Shown here: positions 8,946 through 17,830 of the stretch, in pieces
Layout: each line of letters begins with the position of its first letter
How positions within the stretch are numbered: the first letter of the stretch is position 1
Assembly (NCBI RefSeq): GCF_019977315.1
Contig: NZ_AP024652.1
Span: 2,108,001 to 2,172,000 of the forward strand
Direction of reading: 5' to 3'
From: Arthrobacter sp. StoSoilB22
Lineage (GTDB): Bacteria; Actinomycetota; Actinomycetes; Actinomycetales; Micrococcaceae
DNA length: 64,000 nucleotides
Made by a program: the position numbers and the translations under genes
The notes under the pieces: model-generated
Told to the model about the DNA's origin: nothing
Seen by the model: only the letters and a program-made list of their open reading frames with translations
Database searches by the model: none

Positions 8946-10880
8946 ATGAGACAACGGCTGCTGAACTCGGCCCTGCGCTTTCCGTTAGTGACAGGAACCT
9001 TGGTGGTGCTCGTCGCCGTCCTGATCCTCGCCGTCAGCGGACAAGTACCTGCGGCCCAGGGGCTCGCAAGCATCTTTGCCCTCAGCGTTGCCCTCTACCG
9101 GGCCGGCACCATGATCAAAGGGCTCCTGCGCGGACGCTGGGGCATAGACCTCCTGGCCGTGATGGCCATTTGCTCAACAGTTGCGGTGGGGGAATACCTG
9201 GCATCCCTGATCGTGGTTCTGATGCTGACAGGCGGCGAAGCGCTGGAACAATTTGCCCAAGGCCGCGCCACCAGAGAGCTCCGTGCGCTCCTGGACCGGT
9301 CCCCGCGGAACGCGCACCGCGAACGTCCCGGAATGCCCGTGGAGGAAATCTTGGTGGATGCCGTGGTCCCCGGAGACGTACTGCTGGTCAGGCCCGCAGA
9401 GTTGGTTCCGGTGGACGGTACCTTGCTCTCCGACGTCGGAATATTTGATGAGTCAGCGCTGACAGGCGAAAGCCTACCTGCTGAGCGAACCAGGGGCGAC
9501 CTGCTGCTCAGCGGCACTGTCAACGGGGCCGATGCCGTGCGTATGGAGGCCACAGCCACCGCAGCGGATTCGCAGTACAGCCAAATAGTTGCCTTGGTTC
9601 AGGAAGCCGCGGCAAGCCGCGCTCCGACGGTACGGCTTGCCGACAAATATGCGGTGCCGTTCACGCTGGTCGCCTTGGTGCTGGCCGGCGCTGCGTGGTT
9701 CTTCAGCCAGGACCCGGGTCGGTTCGCTGAGGTGCTGGTGGTAGCCACCCCGTGCCCTTTGCTGATAGCTGCACCTGTCGCGTTCCTCGCGGGGACCAGC
9801 AGGGCCGCACATGCCGGCATCATCATCAAAAACGCCGGCACGCTCGAGCAACTCAGTAGAGTCAAGACCGCCGTCTTCGACAAGACGGGGACCCTCACTC
9901 AAGGCAACCCTTCTTTGGCTGAAATCCGGGTGGCCCCCGCCTCAGATCTGTCCGAAGACGCCCTCCTGCAATTGGCCGCCTCCGCCGAGCAGTATTCCAC
10001 CCACGTCCTGGCGGCGTCAGTCATGGCAGAAGCCCGAGCGCGCGGCTTGGCGCTGGTACCGGCAACGGGCGCGAGCGAACAGGCAACCAACGGTGTCACG
10101 GCCGACTGCGGAAGCCACCACGTCGTGGTAGGTAAACCCGCTTACGTCGGTTCCTTGGTGAGCGGCTTCGATATGACCACACTGCCTGCAGGCCATCTGG
10201 GGATTTACGTCGGCGTGGATGGTCGGTTTGCCGGCACTCTGATCATGAGCGATCCATTGCGCCCAAACGCAAAGGACACCCTGACGGAACTTCGGAGTCT
10301 CGGGGTCGGGGAAACGATGCTCCTCACCGGAGACGCTGCAACCACAGCCGAACACATCGCCAGGGATGCGGGCATCAGCAACGTCCTGGCCGAATGCCTG
10401 CCTGCTGACAAAGTTGCCGCCGTAGCCGCGCTTCCGCACAGGCCCGTGATGATGGTGGGCGACGGCGTCAACGACGCTCCGGTACTGGCAGCGGCCGACG
10501 TCGGCATCGCCATGGGTGCCAAAGGCGCCACTGCGGCCAGCGAGTCGGCGGACGTGGTGATTATGGTCGATGACCTGTCCAAGGCCGCGCTGGCGGTTGG
10601 CATCGGGCAGCGTACCCTTCGAATCGCCCGGACCAGCATTTGGACCGGGATACTGCTGAGCCTCGGCCTGATGGTGATGGCCTCGCTGGGCATGATTCCA
10701 GCCGTCGCCGGGGCGCTGCTGCAGGAGCTGGTGGATCTTGCCACCATTCTCAATGCCCTCAGGGCCCTGGGCCCTGGACGGTCTGTTGCGTCGGTGCCGT
10801 CAGCGGATGCCCGTGGGGTCAATACCGCTCCGGCTCATCACCGAGTTCAAAGTGGCGGCCATGGACCCGGGTGGGAGTGA
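8946..10880 (+). CDS. heavy-metal-type P1B ATPase without N-terminal metal-binding domain
   Basis: A 644-residue P-type ATPase. It has several N-terminal membrane helices, an actuator domain with TGES (about 173-176), the transport motif ATPCPLLIA (Cys270-Pro271), phosphorylation site Asp312 in DKTGTLT, and the hinge GDGVND. No HMA domain precedes the first helix. The nucleotide-domain HP motif, normally SxHPL, reads STHVLA (His353), so the proline is missing. The substrate is probably a soft divalent or monovalent metal but cannot be assigned. The last 33 residues are an unlike hydrophilic tail, and the gene overlaps the convergent PPOX gene by 62 bases, suggesting the stop moved downstream. 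Confidence 0.85.
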   Translation: MRQRLLNSALRFPLVTGTLVVLVAVLILAVSGQVPAAQGLASIFALSVALYRAGTMIKGLLRGRWGIDLLAVMAICSTVAVGEYLASLIVVLMLTGGEALEQFAQGRATRELRALLDRSPRNAHRERPGMPVEEILVDAVVPGDVLLVRPAELVPVDGTLLSDVGIFDESALTGESLPAERTRGDLLLSGTVNGADAVRMEATATAADSQYSQIVALVQEAAASRAPTVRLADKYAVPFTLVALVLAGAAWFFSQDPGRFAEVLVVATPCPLLIAAPVAFLAGTSRAAHAGIIIKNAGTLEQLSRVKTAVFDKTGTLTQGNPSLAEIRVAPASDLSEDALLQLAASAEQYSTHVLAASVMAEARARGLALVPATGASEQATNGVTADCGSHHVVVGKPAYVGSLVSGFDMTTLPAGHLGIYVGVDGRFAGTLIMSDPLRPNAKDTLTELRSLGVGETMLLTGDAATTAEHIARDAGISNVLAECLPADKVAAVAALPHRPVMMVGDGVNDAPVLAAADVGIAMGAKGATAASESADVVIMVDDLSKAALAVGIGQRTLRIARTSIWTGILLSLGLMVMASLGMIPAVAGALLQELVDLATILNALRALGPGRSVASVPSADARGVNTAPAHHRVQSGGHGPGWE

Positions 10881-11241
10881 TCTCCACGTAGGTGTATTTA
10901 CGCGTCGGAATCCACGGCTTCAGGGGCAGCTTGTCCGCTTCGTCGATCTCCGACTGCGACTCGATCACCCTGGCAGTGCCCTTAAGGACAACACTCCATG
11001 CTTCGGCGTCGGCGATCTCCTCCACTTCGAAGGCGACCTTCTCATTCACTGTCAGCTCGGCGAGCTTAGTTCCGGGGTTTGTCCGCAGCAGCAGCCGCTG
11101 GTTGTGGGCGATGAAGTTCAGTGGGTAGATGTCCGGTTCACCCAGGACGCTGACAGCCAAGCGACCATGCTGGTTACGTTCCAGGACCTTCCATGAGTCG
11201 GCTTCGGATAGGACCGTTCCGGGGCGTTCATCGGTTTCCAT
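10819..11241 (-). CDS. pyridoxamine 5'-phosphate oxidase-family protein
   Basis: A 140-residue split-barrel flavin-binding family protein, paralogous to the one at 7256-7726. It shares the N-terminal pattern SWKVLERNQHGRLAVSVLGEPDIYPLNF and the strand LLLRTNPGTKLAEL. ATG 11241 is chosen because AGGAG at 11251-11255 lies 9 bases before it; a GTG at 11286 has no such site. Its end overlaps the P-type ATPase gene by 62 bases. It diverges from pta, and a DevR-like box sits midway, about 98 bases from both starts. The cofactor and substrate are not evident. Confidence 0.82.
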   Translation of the reverse strand: METDERPGTVLSEADSWKVLERNQHGRLAVSVLGEPDIYPLNFIAHNQRLLLRTNPGTKLAELTVNEKVAFEVEEIADAEAWSVVLKGTARVIESQSEIDEADKLPLKPWIPTRKYTYVEITPTRVHGRHFELGDEPERY

Positions 11242-11339
11242 GATCTCGGTCTCCTGGGTGGGTGATGGCTGCTGGCGGATCGCCACGTCGCCGGTGATTC
11301 GATGCTCCCGAGCCTATGGCTGGCTTCCCGTCCCCAGTA

Positions 11340-11353
11340 GAGTCCAAGGTCCC
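11340..11353. promoter_or_regulatory. DevR/DosR-like box in the PPOX/pta divergent promoter
   Basis: On the minus strand this reads GGGACCTTGGACTC, with half-sites GGGAC and GAGTC, the closest copy in the window to the mycobacterial GGGAC-type half-site. It lies about 98 bases from both divergent starts (11241 and 11451). Confidence 0.5.
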
Positions 11354-11450
11354 GGGGGCGGGAGCAGCCATCATGACCTTCGACTCTGGCGGTGAGGCCC
11401 TGCGGGGTGCAACTGTGAAGCATCGGATGATCGGCCCGGAGGGAAACACC

Positions 11451-13526
11451 ATGGTCCACGGCGTATATGTTGTGTCCGGCGCACCCGAAGCCGGGAAGTC
11501 ACTGGTGGTCTTGGGGCTGGCTGACGCGCTGCACCGCAGAACGGGCCGAATGGGAATCTACCGGCCAATTGTGAACGGAACAGATCCGGCCGACGACCCA
11601 CTGCTTCGGATGCTTCGCAGGCGATACAAGGTGGAGTCAGTCCGCTGCAGGGCAGGAATGACGTTGGCTGATGCCCGGGCAGCGCTGGCGGCAGGCCGCG
11701 AGGACGAGGTTTCTTCCCAGGCACTGGAGGAGTACGGACGCATCGCCGAAGAATGTGACGTTGTTGTTGTGGACGGTTCGGACCTCTCAGGCCCGGACGC
11801 CGGGAGGGAGTTCGACCTGAACGCCCAACTGGCCAACAATCTGGGACTGCCGGTCCTTGCGGTCATCGGGGCCCAGGGATTGGGCCCGGAGGAGACCACC
11901 CAGGCGGTGGCCGACGCGTCACAGCAGCTGGAGGCAGCCAGATGCCCGGTGTTATCCGTTGTGGTCAACCGCGTCCGGCCAGCAGACATCGACACAGTTC
12001 GGGGAGCTGTTAGGGCGGCCACGGGAGGCCTTCCAAGCTACGTGATTCCCGAGGTTCCTGAGATATCGGCGCCCACCGTGGCCGATGTGGCGATGACATT
12101 GTCTCTTGAATGGTTCTCGGGCAGATCAGAGCTGGACCGGGACGTGGGCGGCGTGCAAGTGGCCGCTATGAACGCGGAGAACTTCCTGCGGATACTTGAG
12201 CCCGGGAACCTGGTGATTGTTCCCGGGGATCGCACTGACATCGTCATGGCTTGCATGGCCTCGGCGTTGTCACCGGAGCTGCCCACGCCGTCCGGAGTCA
12301 TCCTGACTGATGGCCTGGTCCCTGCCAGCTACGTGCTGCCATTGATGGCACATGCGCCATTTCCTGTATTCGCAGAATCCGCGGATGCCTCCACTACGGC
12401 TCAACGTGTTTCGCACGTCCGCAGCGAGATCCACACCGGAGAAAGCCGCAGGGTGGCAGCAGCATTGGGCATCTGGGCTCGCTCCATCGACGAAAAGGAG
12501 TTGCTGGAACGTCTGGCGCTGCCGCGTCCGGCGACCATGACGCCGTTGCGATTCCTCAATGACCTCGTAGAACGCGCCCGCCAGCAGAAGAAACGCATCG
12601 TTCTGGCTGAGGGCAAAGATAGCCGGGTCTTGCGTGCGGCGGAGATTCTGCGTCGCCGGGATGTGTGCCACGTGACGCTTCTAGGGAATCCGTCTGCGGT
12701 CCGCGAGCTTGCCGAAGCCGAGGGCATCGAGTTGGGTGGCATCACCATCGTGGACCCCGCCCATTCGCCATTACGAGAGCGATTCGCCCTGGAATATCAG
12801 CGCTTGCGCGCCCACAAAGGCGTGATCCTGGAACGTGCCAGGGAAGTCATGCTCGATGGCGCCTACTTTGGCACCATGATGGTCCACCTGGGGGAGGCCG
12901 ACGGGATGGTCTCCGGAGCGGCGCACACCACGGCCAACACGATTCGCCCGGCGCTGGAGTTCATGAAAAGCCAGCATGGCAACGGACTGGTGTCCTCGGT
13001 GTTCTTCATGCTGTTTCCGGACCGCGTACTCGTGTACGGAGATTGCGCCGTAGTGCCGGATCCAACGGACCGGCAACTGGCGGACATCGCGCTCGCATCG
13101 GCGACGACGGCGGCGCAGTTCGGCGTTGAACCGAGGGTTGCAATGTTGTCATACTCCACAGGCGTATCCGGCGGCGGAACGGCCGTGGACAAGGTCAAGC
13201 GAGCTACGGATATGGTCGCCGCTGCCCGGCCGGACCTCGCGGTGGACGGCCCCATACAGTACGACGCCGCGGTGGATGCAGCTATCGCGAGTTCAAAGTT
13301 GCCGTCATCTGCTGTGGCGGGCAGGGCCACAGTCTTCGTCTTCCCTGACCTGAACACAGGCAACAACACCTATAAGGCCGTGGAGCAGTCTTCCGGTGCT
13401 GTCGCCGTCGGGCCCATCCTTCAGGGGCTCCGCAAACCCATCAATGACCTGTCCAGGGGATCGACGATCGAGGACATCATCAACACTGTCGCCATTGCCG
13501 CTGTCCAGGCGCAGTCGCCTAGCTAG
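11451..13526 (+). CDS. pta: phosphate acetyltransferase, long form
   Basis: A 691-residue Pta converting acetyl-CoA and phosphate to acetyl phosphate and back. The N-terminal P-loop domain (SGAPEAGKS near residue 9) resembles dethiobiotin synthetase. A DRTGG region follows (about 230-345), then the catalytic PTA_PTB domain (about 365-690), with the typical LAEGKDSR, DGMVSGA, SYSTGVSGGG and FPDLNTGNNTYKAVEQ segments. ATG 11451 is preceded by GGAGGG; upstream in-frame codons reach into the divergent promoter. It ends convergently with a Usp gene, with overlapping stops. Its partner acetate kinase lies 4.3 kb away with phosphoketolase; together they form an acetyl-phosphate route to ATP. Confidence 0.93.
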   Translation: MVHGVYVVSGAPEAGKSLVVLGLADALHRRTGRMGIYRPIVNGTDPADDPLLRMLRRRYKVESVRCRAGMTLADARAALAAGREDEVSSQALEEYGRIAEECDVVVVDGSDLSGPDAGREFDLNAQLANNLGLPVLAVIGAQGLGPEETTQAVADASQQLEAARCPVLSVVVNRVRPADIDTVRGAVRAATGGLPSYVIPEVPEISAPTVADVAMTLSLEWFSGRSELDRDVGGVQVAAMNAENFLRILEPGNLVIVPGDRTDIVMACMASALSPELPTPSGVILTDGLVPASYVLPLMAHAPFPVFAESADASTTAQRVSHVRSEIHTGESRRVAAALGIWARSIDEKELLERLALPRPATMTPLRFLNDLVERARQQKKRIVLAEGKDSRVLRAAEILRRRDVCHVTLLGNPSAVRELAEAEGIELGGITIVDPAHSPLRERFALEYQRLRAHKGVILERAREVMLDGAYFGTMMVHLGEADGMVSGAAHTTANTIRPALEFMKSQHGNGLVSSVFFMLFPDRVLVYGDCAVVPDPTDRQLADIALASATTAAQFGVEPRVAMLSYSTGVSGGGTAVDKVKRATDMVAAARPDLAVDGPIQYDAAVDAAIASSKLPSSAVAGRATVFVFPDLNTGNNTYKAVEQSSGAVAVGPILQGLRKPINDLSRGSTIEDIINTVAIAAVQAQSPS

Positions 13527-13981
13527 CCCTTTTTATCCTGAGTGACCACCAGGACGGGGCACTGCGCATGGGCCGAGCAAGCCCTGCTGACGGATCCCAT
13601 TGGCTGATTGAAGAAGCCACCGGAGCCCCGCCTCCCCACCACGAGCAGTTGTGCCCCATGGCTTTCTTCGACAAGGACTTTGGCTGGTTCACCGAATTTG
13701 ACCGTCACCGTTAGATCCTTGGGGCGGTCTGCGCCGAAGGCTCGCTCCAAGGCCTCCTCGACCAGCCGCTCGGCGGTGTCTTCCAATTCCGTGGTGAAGC
13801 GTGTCAACTCGGGCTCAAAACGCGAGGCTAAGTAGTAGTCGGACATACCAATACAGGTGATTACCTCCAAGGGGCCTCCCAACGCAGCTGCCATGCGGCC
13901 GGCCATCTGCAGGGTATTGGAGGAATATTCGGATCCATCGACGCCGACAACGATCCGATCTGAGCGCGAGTGTGTATTCAT
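13523..13981 (-). CDS. universal stress protein, single UspA domain
   Basis: A 152-residue UspA-fold protein beginning DRIVVGVDGSEYSS and ending with the intact ATP loop GRRGSGGFFNQPMGS followed by CPVLVV. It is closest in the window to the Usp at 1555-1998. Start 13981 is preferred over a GTG at 14002 because the latter would lie only 15 bases from the DevR-like box at 14018-14031, leaving no room for a promoter. The stop overlaps that of pta by 4 bases on the opposite strand. Confidence 0.87.
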   Translation of the reverse strand: MNTHSRSDRIVVGVDGSEYSSNTLQMAGRMAAALGGPLEVITCIGMSDYYLASRFEPELTRFTTELEDTAERLVEEALERAFGADRPKDLTVTVKFGEPAKVLVEESHGAQLLVVGRRGSGGFFNQPMGSVSRACSAHAQCPVLVVTQDKKG

Positions 13982-14017
13982 GGGACCAGCCTGCTCTTCC
14001 ACCGGTCCGCGCCACTA

Positions 14018-14031
14018 GGGTCGAAGGGCAC
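14018..14031. promoter_or_regulatory. DevR/DosR-like box upstream of usp
   Basis: GGGTCGAAGGGCAC fits GGGNC-N4-GNCNC and ends 36 bases before the chosen Usp start at 13981. The surrounding CTAGGGTCGAA-GGCA sequence recurs at 16711-16725, ahead of the cation ATPase. Confidence 0.5.
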
Positions 14032-14048
14032 GGATCCGGCAGACTGCC

Positions 14049-16649
14049 CTAATGGGTGTGGGTCCCTCCGTGACGCAGCCGTTTGTAGAGCCAATCCGCC
14101 CCCAGAACGCCTGGAATCGCGAGGAGGGCAACGGCGAAGCCAGGGAGGGGAGGAGGAGCCTGGCCCAGGATGCCGGCTACGGGTGGTACATAGAGGAACA
14201 GTGCTAACGCCGCCAGTTCCACCCCTACAGCCCACAGCAGCAACGTATTGGTAAACCATCCCTGCTTCCACGCGGGAACGGTAGCACTGCGGCAAGCGAA
14301 GGCAGTTGCCAACTGGCCAAGGACCACCGCTGTGAACGCGGCCCCTGATGCGCCCATCAGCACAACGGGGTCCAGCGGGTCCCCACGGCCCCAACCGCTG
14401 CCAAAGAGAACCACGGAGAAAGCCCCCATGGCGAACAACGCCTCCGTGGGACCCATGACAGCAAACACCCTGAGCATGAGTTGCCGATCCAGGAGATGCC
14501 GTTTTTCGGGAGGCCTGCTCAACACCCGCTTGCCTGGTGGTTCCGCCCCGAGGGCCAATGCGGGAAGCAGATCGGTTCCGATGTCCAAGGCCAGGATCTG
14601 GAGAACGCCGAGGGCCAAGGGGAATTGACCACCGGAAAGTGCCCAGATCACGAAGGGCGTCAGTTCAGCGACGTTGTCAGTCAAGTGGTAAGTGAGGAAC
14701 CGATGAATATTTGAGTAGGTGGCCCGGCCCTGTTCTATGGCGGCAACGATGGTGGCGAAGTGGTCATCCAGGAGCACTAGGTCTGCTGCCTCGCGGGCCA
14801 CATCGGTGCCACTGAGTCCCATGGCCACGCCGATATCGGCTTGACGTAAAGCGGGACCGTCGTTGACGCCGTCGCCGGTCATGGCAACAACGTGCCCGCG
14901 GCTCTGCAGGGCTTTGGCCACCCTCAGTTTCTGTTCGGGAGAAACCCGGCTCACCACCACTCCATCACGGTCCAGCAGTGCCCCGAGGACTTGTTCGTCA
15001 TGGGGGAGTTCAGCGCCTTGAAAGACCATGTCCGGTTGCCCCAGGAGGCCGATTTCCCGTGCAATTGCCGCTGCGGTGGAGGGGTGGTCGCCGGTGATCA
15101 TCGCAATACGGATTCCTGCACCCCGGGCGGTTTTGATGACATCTGCCACGTCCGGACGGGGTGGGTCATGGAGGCCAATGAGGCCTATTCCTTCGAGGTT
15201 CAGCTCAGCCTCTTCTGCGGCCCGCTCACGCCAACTGCCGGCTGCTCCAGGCAGTTCCCTCGTGGCGACAGCAATGACGCGGAGGCCTTTGGCAGCCATG
15301 GTTTCTACTTCCCGGGACAGTTGAGTGGCTTCGACTCCGCAGAGGGGAAGGACGGATTCCGGAGCTCCTTTCACATATAGTGTGTTGCCCACAATGACCG
15401 ATTCCCTCCGACGATCGGCGTCGAAGGCGAACCGTACCTCTGGCTGAAGTTCCTCAGGTGCATTCCCCACAAGGCGTCGGGCCAAAACATCGATCGCCGC
15501 TTCCATTGGATCTCCGCTGGCCACCCATTCCTCGCCGTGGAGCACGGCGCGGCCCTGCGACGCGGCGCGGGCCGCACTGGCCACCCGGAGGGCAGAGGGA
15601 CGGCCTGGCCCATCAACCCGGGCCTCAGGCGTATAGCCGTCACCGCTGATATGTAGCGGCCCTTCCAGCGTGAAGACCTCGACGGCGTTCATCCGGTTTT
15701 GCGTCAGCGTTCCGGTTTTGTCGGTGCAAATGAAGGTGGTGGAGCCAAGGGTCTCCACGGCTTCAAGATTGCGGACGAGTGCGTTTCTCGACGCCATACG
15801 CTGTGCGCCCATGGCCAAGGACAGGGTAACCGTTGGCAGCAAGCCCTCGGGGATCAGCGCAACCGCAACTCCAATGGCAAACAGGAAGGAATCACGCCAC
15901 ACAATTCCGACCAGAAGTGAGACCACGAAGAACAGCCCGGCGACGGTGAGGGCCACCATGGCAACCAAGCGGACTATTCTGCGCAGCTCCATGGTCAGCG
16001 GAGTGGGCGGAGACTTGGTGCCGCTGGTCAGCGCTGCGATGGCGGCTAGCTTGGTGTTGGCTCCGGTGGCCGTGACCAACCCTTCCGCTTCGCCGTTGAC
16101 CAGGAACGTGCCGCCCCATGCAGTGTCCGTCGCGGATTTGGGTACGGACTCGCTCTCACCGGTGAGCATCGATTCATCGACGCTGCATGCTGACGCCGAA
16201 ATGAACTGCACGTCTGCCGGCAACCTGTCGCCTGCGGCCAGAACCACCACATCTCCCGGTACCAAGGCATTCGCATGCACCCTCTGAAGCCGCCCATCCC
16301 GCCGGACAGTGACGTCGGCCGGGAGCAGTCCTTGCAATCGTTCGGCTGCGTGTTGGGCCCGTTCCTGCTGGATGTGGGCGAAAACGCCGTTGACGATCAC
16401 CACGATGATGATTGCGATGCCCAGTTGTGGCATGCCTGCCACGTAAGCGAGCCCAGCTGCAACCCATAGCATCAGGGCGAAGAAGTGGGTCAGTTCCCCG
16501 AGCAGCTTCCGCCATGGGGGGACCTTTCTGGCGGTGGGTAGAACGTTTGGTCCGGTTCGTCGCAACAGATCGCCGGCCGCCTGCGAGCTCAGGCCCTCGG
16601 CGCCCGGGGTCTCGGACAGTGAGGCCGAAGGTGTGTTCCCAAGGGACAT
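14049..16649 (-). CDS. P2-type cation-transporting ATPase
   Basis: An 866-residue P-type ATPase of the Ca2+/Na+,K+ class. An N-terminal cation_ATPase_N segment ends in LLRRTGPNVLP. Then come paired helices, actuator TGES (163-166), the transport-helix motif IPEGL (266-270), phosphorylation Asp310 in CTDKTGTLT, a nucleotide-binding domain with VKGAPESVL, TGDGVND, and six C-terminal helices. The IPEGL motif indicates hard-cation transport rather than heavy metals; the ion (Ca2+, Mg2+ or other) is not resolvable. Close relatives include mycobacterial CtpF, a DosR-regulon member. ATG 16649 has GGAGA 5 bases upstream. A DevR-like box lies 64 bases before it, supporting the parallel with ctpF. Confidence 0.88.
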   Translation of the reverse strand: MSLGNTPSASLSETPGAEGLSSQAAGDLLRRTGPNVLPTARKVPPWRKLLGELTHFFALMLWVAAGLAYVAGMPQLGIAIIIVVIVNGVFAHIQQERAQHAAERLQGLLPADVTVRRDGRLQRVHANALVPGDVVVLAAGDRLPADVQFISASACSVDESMLTGESESVPKSATDTAWGGTFLVNGEAEGLVTATGANTKLAAIAALTSGTKSPPTPLTMELRRIVRLVAMVALTVAGLFFVVSLLVGIVWRDSFLFAIGVAVALIPEGLLPTVTLSLAMGAQRMASRNALVRNLEAVETLGSTTFICTDKTGTLTQNRMNAVEVFTLEGPLHISGDGYTPEARVDGPGRPSALRVASAARAASQGRAVLHGEEWVASGDPMEAAIDVLARRLVGNAPEELQPEVRFAFDADRRRESVIVGNTLYVKGAPESVLPLCGVEATQLSREVETMAAKGLRVIAVATRELPGAAGSWRERAAEEAELNLEGIGLIGLHDPPRPDVADVIKTARGAGIRIAMITGDHPSTAAAIAREIGLLGQPDMVFQGAELPHDEQVLGALLDRDGVVVSRVSPEQKLRVAKALQSRGHVVAMTGDGVNDGPALRQADIGVAMGLSGTDVAREAADLVLLDDHFATIVAAIEQGRATYSNIHRFLTYHLTDNVAELTPFVIWALSGGQFPLALGVLQILALDIGTDLLPALALGAEPPGKRVLSRPPEKRHLLDRQLMLRVFAVMGPTEALFAMGAFSVVLFGSGWGRGDPLDPVVLMGASGAAFTAVVLGQLATAFACRSATVPAWKQGWFTNTLLLWAVGVELAALALFLYVPPVAGILGQAPPPLPGFAVALLAIPGVLGADWLYKRLRHGGTHTH

Positions 16650-16712
16650 CTTCTCTCCAATGCAGGAATGCCTGTTCGATGAAAGACTCCATCGGGGAAC
16701 TGCCCGCGTCTA

Positions 16713-16726
16713 GGGTCGAAAGGCAT
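16713..16726. promoter_or_regulatory. DevR/DosR-like box upstream of the P2 ATPase
   Basis: GGGTCGAAAGGCAT matches GGGNC-N4-GNCNC except the last base, and 12 of 14 bases agree with the box at 14018. It lies 64 bases from the start at 16649. The rest of the 216-base gap (16650-16865) shows no gene. Confidence 0.45.
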
Positions 16727-16865
16727 GGTCGGGAGGGGCCGGACCATGAATCAAGCTCGACGTTCTTCGGGTGAGGGGGTGATTGCCGTGGAAGCCGATG
16801 GGTTCAACCGTTACGGGAGAGCCGCCTGGAGTTGTCCCTCAGAGGTAGCCCACCGGCATCTCAGG

Positions 16866-17666
16866 CTAGCTTCGGGTCAGTATAGTGGGACACTGCACCT
16901 GCAGGAGCACATGCTGGGCAACGGAGCCCACCAGTACGCTCAAACCGCCTCGCCCTTTGCAACCCATGACCAGCAGCTGTGCTTCTGCTGCAGCAGTTAT
17001 CAGCGCTTCTCCGGGGCCACGGCTGGTATCCAGGACTTCCTTCACCACGACGGACGGGAACTCGTTCTTGACCCGCCGGACAGCCGCGTCAAGGACGTTC
17101 CTGCCCTCGGCAGGGTCAACCCCGGGACCCGTTACGTGGACAATGGTCAATTCATCATCCAAACGTTGGGCCTCCCTGGCCCCTTGATCCAGGGCATCCA
17201 CTGACTCAGGGGAGCCGTCGACGCCAACCACTACGCCGGAACGCTCTTGGCGGGCAAGGTCGGGAACAACGGCGACGTCGCACTTGCTGGTAACAGCAAC
17301 TTGGAAACTGACCGAACCGTATCCCTGCCCCTCCGTACCGGGTCCGCGGTCTGTGCCCACCGCCACCATCGAGTAGGCCGATGACATGGAAGCGATCGTT
17401 GTGGCAGGTTCGCCTGACAACCGGTGAGTCGTGATGGCCAGAAGGGGAAAGGCTGCCGCCAGCCGTTCCGCTTCCTCGGTGAGCAGATCCTCAGCGCGGC
17501 GTAGCGCCAGTTGACGGTCGCTCTCCCGGGGGTAAGCCCACCGATCGGGGATTACATGGACCAAGGCCAGGCCAAGGTCAAGGGACTCCGCGCGGGCCGC
17601 AGCCCAGTCGGCCACAGGAGACCTCGCCCGTGAGCCGTCGAGGGCAACCAGAATCTGCATCTTCAC
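16866..17666 (-). CDS. universal stress protein, tandem UspA domains
   Basis: A 266-residue two-domain Usp. Domain 1 begins MQILVALDGSRARSP; domain 2 begins GVVVGVDGSPESVDA. The second-domain loop is GCKGRGGLSVLVGS, one residue shorter than G-x2-G-x9-G-S, and the first-domain loop is degenerate, so ATP binding is uncertain. The GTG at 17666 is chosen because AAGGGA lies 10 bases upstream; ATG 17660 is an alternative. It diverges from acetate kinase, and two DevR-like boxes lie in the shared 164-base region. Confidence 0.84.
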   Translation of the reverse strand: MKMQILVALDGSRARSPVADWAAARAESLDLGLALVHVIPDRWAYPRESDRQLALRRAEDLLTEEAERLAAAFPLLAITTHRLSGEPATTIASMSSAYSMVAVGTDRGPGTEGQGYGSVSFQVAVTSKCDVAVVPDLARQERSGVVVGVDGSPESVDALDQGAREAQRLDDELTIVHVTGPGVDPAEGRNVLDAAVRRVKNEFPSVVVKEVLDTSRGPGEALITAAAEAQLLVMGCKGRGGLSVLVGSVAQHVLLQVQCPTILTRS

Positions 17667-17736
17667 GAACCGATGTTCCCTTCGGATGGCCAACGGTGGT
17701 GCTCTCCACTATCTGCCGGCCGGTCCGTCGTCGCAA

Positions 17737-17789
17737 GGGCCGGAAGGCCCTCCCGCTTAATAGCTCAGTGCACTAGGGTCCAGAGGAGA
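17737..17789. promoter_or_regulatory. DevR/DosR-like boxes in the usp/ackA divergent promoter
   Basis: GGGCCGGAAGGCCC (17737-17750) is a perfect dyad extended to AGGGCC-N4-GGCCCT. A weaker copy, GGGTCCAGAGGAGA, lies at 17776-17789, 41 bases before the acetate kinase start. The strong copy is 70 bases from the Usp start. Confidence 0.55.
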
Positions 17790-17830
17790 GGCATCCACCT
17801 TCCCCTTCCCGGCGGACGTGAAAGGAGAAT

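Noticed and set aside
16725..17204. Plus-strand frame covering the gap between the P2 ATPase and a Usp gene
   Set aside because: Most of it is antisense to the Usp coding region and the rest lies in the promoter gap; it has no recognisable domain.
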